NCBI GenBank assembly: GCA_023300065.1 | Contig: JALZWJ010000313.1 | Location: 1-9,269 of the forward strand | Source: Akkermansiaceae bacterium | GTDB taxonomy: Bacteria > Verrucomicrobiota > Verrucomicrobiia > Verrucomicrobiales > Akkermansiaceae | Length of the DNA: 9,269 nt | Direction: 5' to 3' | Shown here: in pieces, positions 7,328 through 9,269 of the stretch | Numbering within the stretch: position 1 is the stretch's first letter | Layout of the letters: each line of letters begins with the position of its first letter | Translations under genes and position numbers: made by a program | Notes under the pieces: generated by a model | What the model was told of the DNA's origin: nothing | Seen by the model: only the letters and a program-made list of their open reading frames with translations | Database searches by the model: none

Positions 7328-7385
7328 TACGCAAAAAACCTTGTTTTAATGCAACTAAAAGGGTGTGACGTGGTTTCATTGCGTA
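7328..7385. promoter_or_regulatory. Imperfect inverted repeat between metF and the EF-hand gene
   Basis: The arms are TACGCAAAAAACC (7328-7340) and GGTTTCATTGCGTA (7372-7385), separated by 31 bases. TACGCAA pairs perfectly with TTGCGTA (7 bp). After a one-by-two-base internal mismatch, five more pairs form (AAACC with GGTTT). The repeat fills the middle of the 108-bp divergent region. It could be a pair of inverted binding sites for a regulator acting on one or both genes, or a hairpin in a leader transcript. The regulator is unknown. The sequence does not look like the E. coli MetJ box. Confidence 0.4.
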
Positions 7386-7401
7386 ACCAACAATCATCTA
7401 G

Positions 7402-8127
7402 ATGAACCACTTAACCGCTTTTTTAGCCTCACTCAGCCTGCTTACAAGTGCCTCTGGGCAAGATAAACCTGCGGGTGGTAAGAGGGAAGAGAGGAGGGGG
7501 CCGCCTAGCCCAGATGAATTCTTAAAGAACTACGACTTGAATCAGGATCAAAAGATCTCCAAGGAGGAATTTGGGGTAGGGGAGCGGATTTCACGCCTTG
7601 ATCCAGCGAGTCGTGAGAAGATATTTCTCCGCTTGGATAAGGACGGCGATGGCTTTATTTCCCGAGAGGAACTTAAGGGAATGTCGCCAAAGCACCGGCG
7701 CAACCCCCTCGCTAAGGCAGACCTTGATAAAGATGGGCGGATTAGCCGGGAGGAGTTCGCAAGTCACGGGCCTTTCGCCGAAATGTCTGAAGAGCGACGA
7801 GAACTGATTTTTGATCGGCTGGATCATGATGCCGATGGCTTCTTAGACCGAGAAGATGACCGCAAGAGTGGCGGGAAAGGAGGGCGTGGCGAAAGACGCG
7901 TTCCCCGTTTCAAGATGAAGGGGCTGGACCTTGATGGAAGTGGCTTTCTCTCCTGGGATGAGTTCAAAGATGCTCCAGCGGTGTTGACGATGCCGGCGGA
8001 GGAACGTCGTCAGATATTTCAGCGACTTGATACGGATAAGAATGGTGAACTTTCCCAGCAAGAACTCCGGTCGCATTTTGAGGGGCGGCTGGAGGGGCAT
8101 GAGAAAAAGCCCCGTCCTAAAAAATAA
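7402..8127 (+). CDS. Secreted protein with six EF-hand calcium-binding loops
   Basis: This 241-aa protein starts with a signal peptide (hydrophobic residues 4-17, likely cut after ASG at 17-19), so it should act in the periplasm or outside the cell. Six 12-residue EF-hand loops are visible: 45-56 (DLNQDQKISKEE), 79-90 (DKDGDGFISREE), 107-118 (DLDKDGRISREE), 141-152 (DHDADGFLDRED), 176-187 (DLDGSGFLSWDE) and 210-221 (DTDKNGELSQQE). Most keep D or N at positions 1, 3 and 5 and an acidic residue at 12. The position-6 glycine is present in loops 2-6, while loop 1 has Gln there. Loop 4 ends in Asp, not Glu. The loops alternate between two types, giving three EF-hand pairs. Linkers are rich in K, R and G, as in residues 154-166. 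Calcium binding is strongly implied; the wider role is unknown. The ATG at 7402 has no Shine-Dalgarno. The 3' end overlaps the convergent outer-membrane gene by 11 bp. Confidence 0.88.
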   Translation: MNHLTAFLASLSLLTSASGQDKPAGGKREERRGPPSPDEFLKNYDLNQDQKISKEEFGVGERISRLDPASREKIFLRLDKDGDGFISREELKGMSPKHRRNPLAKADLDKDGRISREEFASHGPFAEMSEERRELIFDRLDHDADGFLDREDDRKSGGKGGRGERRVPRFKMKGLDLDGSGFLSWDEFKDAPAVLTMPAEERRQIFQRLDTDKNGELSQQELRSHFEGRLEGHEKKPRPKK

Positions 8128-8812
8128 CTTCGAACCAAAGACCGGCGTATGCGGTGTCATCGGCATCTTGATCATCGAGCTGGATGCTGGTTCCTAAGAA
8201 TGGACTCAGGGCGACTTGATCTGATAGAGCATAAGTGAAGGTGATTTTGGCGTAGAGGTCGTTGAAGCCATCTCGGTTAAAATAATCGGAGACCACACTC
8301 ACGCCCCCTTCGATCGCGAGGAATGATTTTTCAGAAACGATGTAGCTCCATTCCAGCTCGCTGGCTAAGTAGATCCCGCTTTCGCCAAAGTCAAAGTTCA
8401 GTTCGGTCCGCCATTTCCAGTCATCATTGAGCGAGTAGGAGGTGAAAAACCCGAGGTCAAAACCGCTCTCCAAGACACTCTCGTCTCGATCACGGTAAGT
8501 CAGGGATGTGCCGACAGAAAAGTTCTGGTTGAGAGTGTGGGTAAATTCGAGATACGCGGAGGTTTCTGAAAAATCTCCGTCACTCTCTGCGAGATGTGAA
8601 AACCCGAGATGCACCGAGCTTTTATCAGAAAGGCTGACCTCGGCCTCTAGCTGGAAATCGAGGGAGCTATCTGCTAATTCGAAACCACGATGGACATAGC
8701 TGCTGCGTATGCCCGTGACGGCTTCGATCCCCAGGGGGATTTCAGAATCGACCTCAGCGTAGAGTGAGGGGAGGGCAAAAAGAATCCCGCCAAGTCCTGC
8801 CAAAATTTTCAT
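8117..8812 (-). CDS. Putative outer-membrane beta-barrel protein
   Basis: This 231-aa protein has a signal peptide (K2, hydrophobic 3-14, likely cut after LYA at residue 19). The mature part consists of alternating polar/hydrophobic strands with aromatic girdles and ends in phenylalanine (GLWFEVIF). That ending is the usual C-terminal signature recognised by the BAM complex for outer-membrane barrels. About ten to twelve strand-like stretches can be picked out, for example SYVHRGFELADSSLDFQLEA and YLEFTHTLNQNFSVGTSLTY. The early motif SSYVHRGFEL resembles the TorF/Gcw_chp putative porin family (S-x-Y-V-x-R-G), but the match is too short to be sure. Ligand or function is unknown. It lies 38 bp downstream of aspS on the same strand and overlaps the convergent EF-hand gene by 11 bp. 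The ATG at 8810-8812 has no Shine-Dalgarno. Confidence 0.75.
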   Translation of the reverse strand: MKILAGLGGILFALPSLYAEVDSEIPLGIEAVTGIRSSYVHRGFELADSSLDFQLEAEVSLSDKSSVHLGFSHLAESDGDFSETSAYLEFTHTLNQNFSVGTSLTYRDRDESVLESGFDLGFFTSYSLNDDWKWRTELNFDFGESGIYLASELEWSYIVSEKSFLAIEGGVSVVSDYFNRDGFNDLYAKITFTYALSDQVALSPFLGTSIQLDDQDADDTAYAGLWFEVIF

Positions 8813-8850
8813 GGTGGGACTGTGCGGGATTGCAGGAATGGGGTCAAACT

Positions 8851-9269
8851 TTACTCAGCCTTGGGCTTCTCCACATAGGTGGATTTGATCCGTAGATCGC
8901 GGAGGGCATTATCAGTTGCGCTGCCAGGGCTGGAGGTCATGATTTCGGCCCCCTTGTTATTTTTCGGAAAGGCGATGACTTCACGGATCGATTCTTCCTT
9001 ACAGGCGAGCATCACCACGCGGTCGAGACCGAGGGCGAGACCGCCGTGGGGCGGCGCACCGAATTTGAAGGCATCGAGAATATGAGCGAACTCGGTGTTG
9101 GCTTCTTCTTCGCTAATTCCGAGAGCCGTGAACATCGAGCTTTGGAGGTCAGCTTCGTGGATTCGGATGGACCCACCGCCGAGTTCGTAGCCGTTGAGGA
9201 CCACGTCGTAGGCTTGCGCGCGGAGGCCATCGAGCTCGCCTTTGCGGAGCTTTTCGAGGACGTTATACA
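8851..9269 (-). CDS. aspS: Aspartyl-tRNA synthetase, C-terminal fragment cut by the window edge
   Basis: AspS charges tRNA-Asp (and in some bacteria also tRNA-Asn) with aspartate. Only the last 138 codons are present, and the frame is open to the right edge, so the start lies outside. Clear class II synthetase features are the NGYELGGGSIRIH block, the QSSMFTALGI helix region, and motif 3, GLALGLDRVVML, which carries the ATP-contacting arginine. The bacterial AspRS tail follows: REVIAFPKNNKGAEIMTSSPG, then LRDLRIKS. The GTG at 9204 that could be taken as a start is internal, since conserved sequence continues upstream of it. Discriminating versus non-discriminating type cannot be judged from this fragment. 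It may be cotranscribed with the outer-membrane protein gene 38 bp downstream. Confidence 0.96.
   Translation of the reverse strand, partial: YNVLEKLRKGELDGLRAQAYDVVLNGYELGGGSIRIHEADLQSSMFTALGISEEEANTEFAHILDAFKFGAPPHGGLALGLDRVVMLACKEESIREVIAFPKNNKGAEIMTSSPGSATDNALRDLRIKSTYVEKPKAE

Noticed and set aside
7294..7401. S-adenosylmethionine riboswitch in front of metF
   Set aside because: The leader is too short and shows no multi-helix junction or recognisable conserved core. Only the simple inverted repeat is present.
8094..8113. Hairpin GGGGC / GCCCC as a terminator for the EF-hand gene
   Set aside because: There is only a five-pair stem with a ten-base loop inside the coding region, and no T-run follows on either strand.
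8851..9204. Complete 117-aa gene starting at GTG 9204
   Set aside because: Conserved AspRS sequence (AYD before VVLNG) continues upstream in the same frame to the window edge, so the GTG is an internal valine.

Overview
The window looks like chromosomal core sequence from a member of the Verrucomicrobiota, probably a Verrucomicrobiales relative. The phylum call is an inference from protein character: a secreted multi-EF-hand protein, a hypothetical AsmA-like membrane protein beside scpA, a secreted TPR protein and compact convergent gene pairs. It is not based on a marker gene. I see no insertion sequence, prophage, CRISPR array, tRNA, rRNA or defence system.

Layout, left to right. Positions 1-1169 (+) hold the C-terminal part of a YyaL/SPATA20-type (DUF255) protein, cut by the left edge and split by an apparent one-base frameshift. 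It runs tail to tail into, and overlaps, a Tat-type calcineurin-like phosphoesterase (1138-2001, -). Only 29 bp away and divergent is a dCMP/cytidine-type deaminase (2031-2456, +). A three-gene leftward cluster follows, in transcription order scpA (4649-3900), nadD (3882-3299, frameshifted at a G8 tract) and a secreted TPR protein (3244-2462). Divergent from scpA is a 549-aa membrane-anchored AsmA-like protein (4744-6393, +). It is convergent with metF (6424-7293, -). A 108-bp divergent intergenic region with a long imperfect inverted repeat separates metF from a secreted six-EF-hand protein (7402-8127, +). This overlaps the end of a putative outer-membrane beta-barrel protein (8117-8812, -). 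The C-terminal third or less of aspS (aspartyl-tRNA synthetase) enters from the right edge (8851-9269, -).

Functionally this is mostly housekeeping: chromosome condensation (ScpA), NAD synthesis (NadD), one-carbon/methionine metabolism (MetF), pyrimidine nucleotide deamination and tRNA charging (AspS). Several envelope or periplasmic proteins of unknown role are interspersed. The gene order does not point to one shared pathway.

I did not find a convincing new biological system. The observations most worth a second look are these: two conserved genes broken by what looks like loss of one G in a G-run (probably sequencing error, otherwise slippage); the inverted repeat between metF and the EF-hand gene; the internal triplication of EF-hand pairs; the AsmA-like protein divergent from scpA; and the absence of a Shine-Dalgarno sequence at all nine visible starts.
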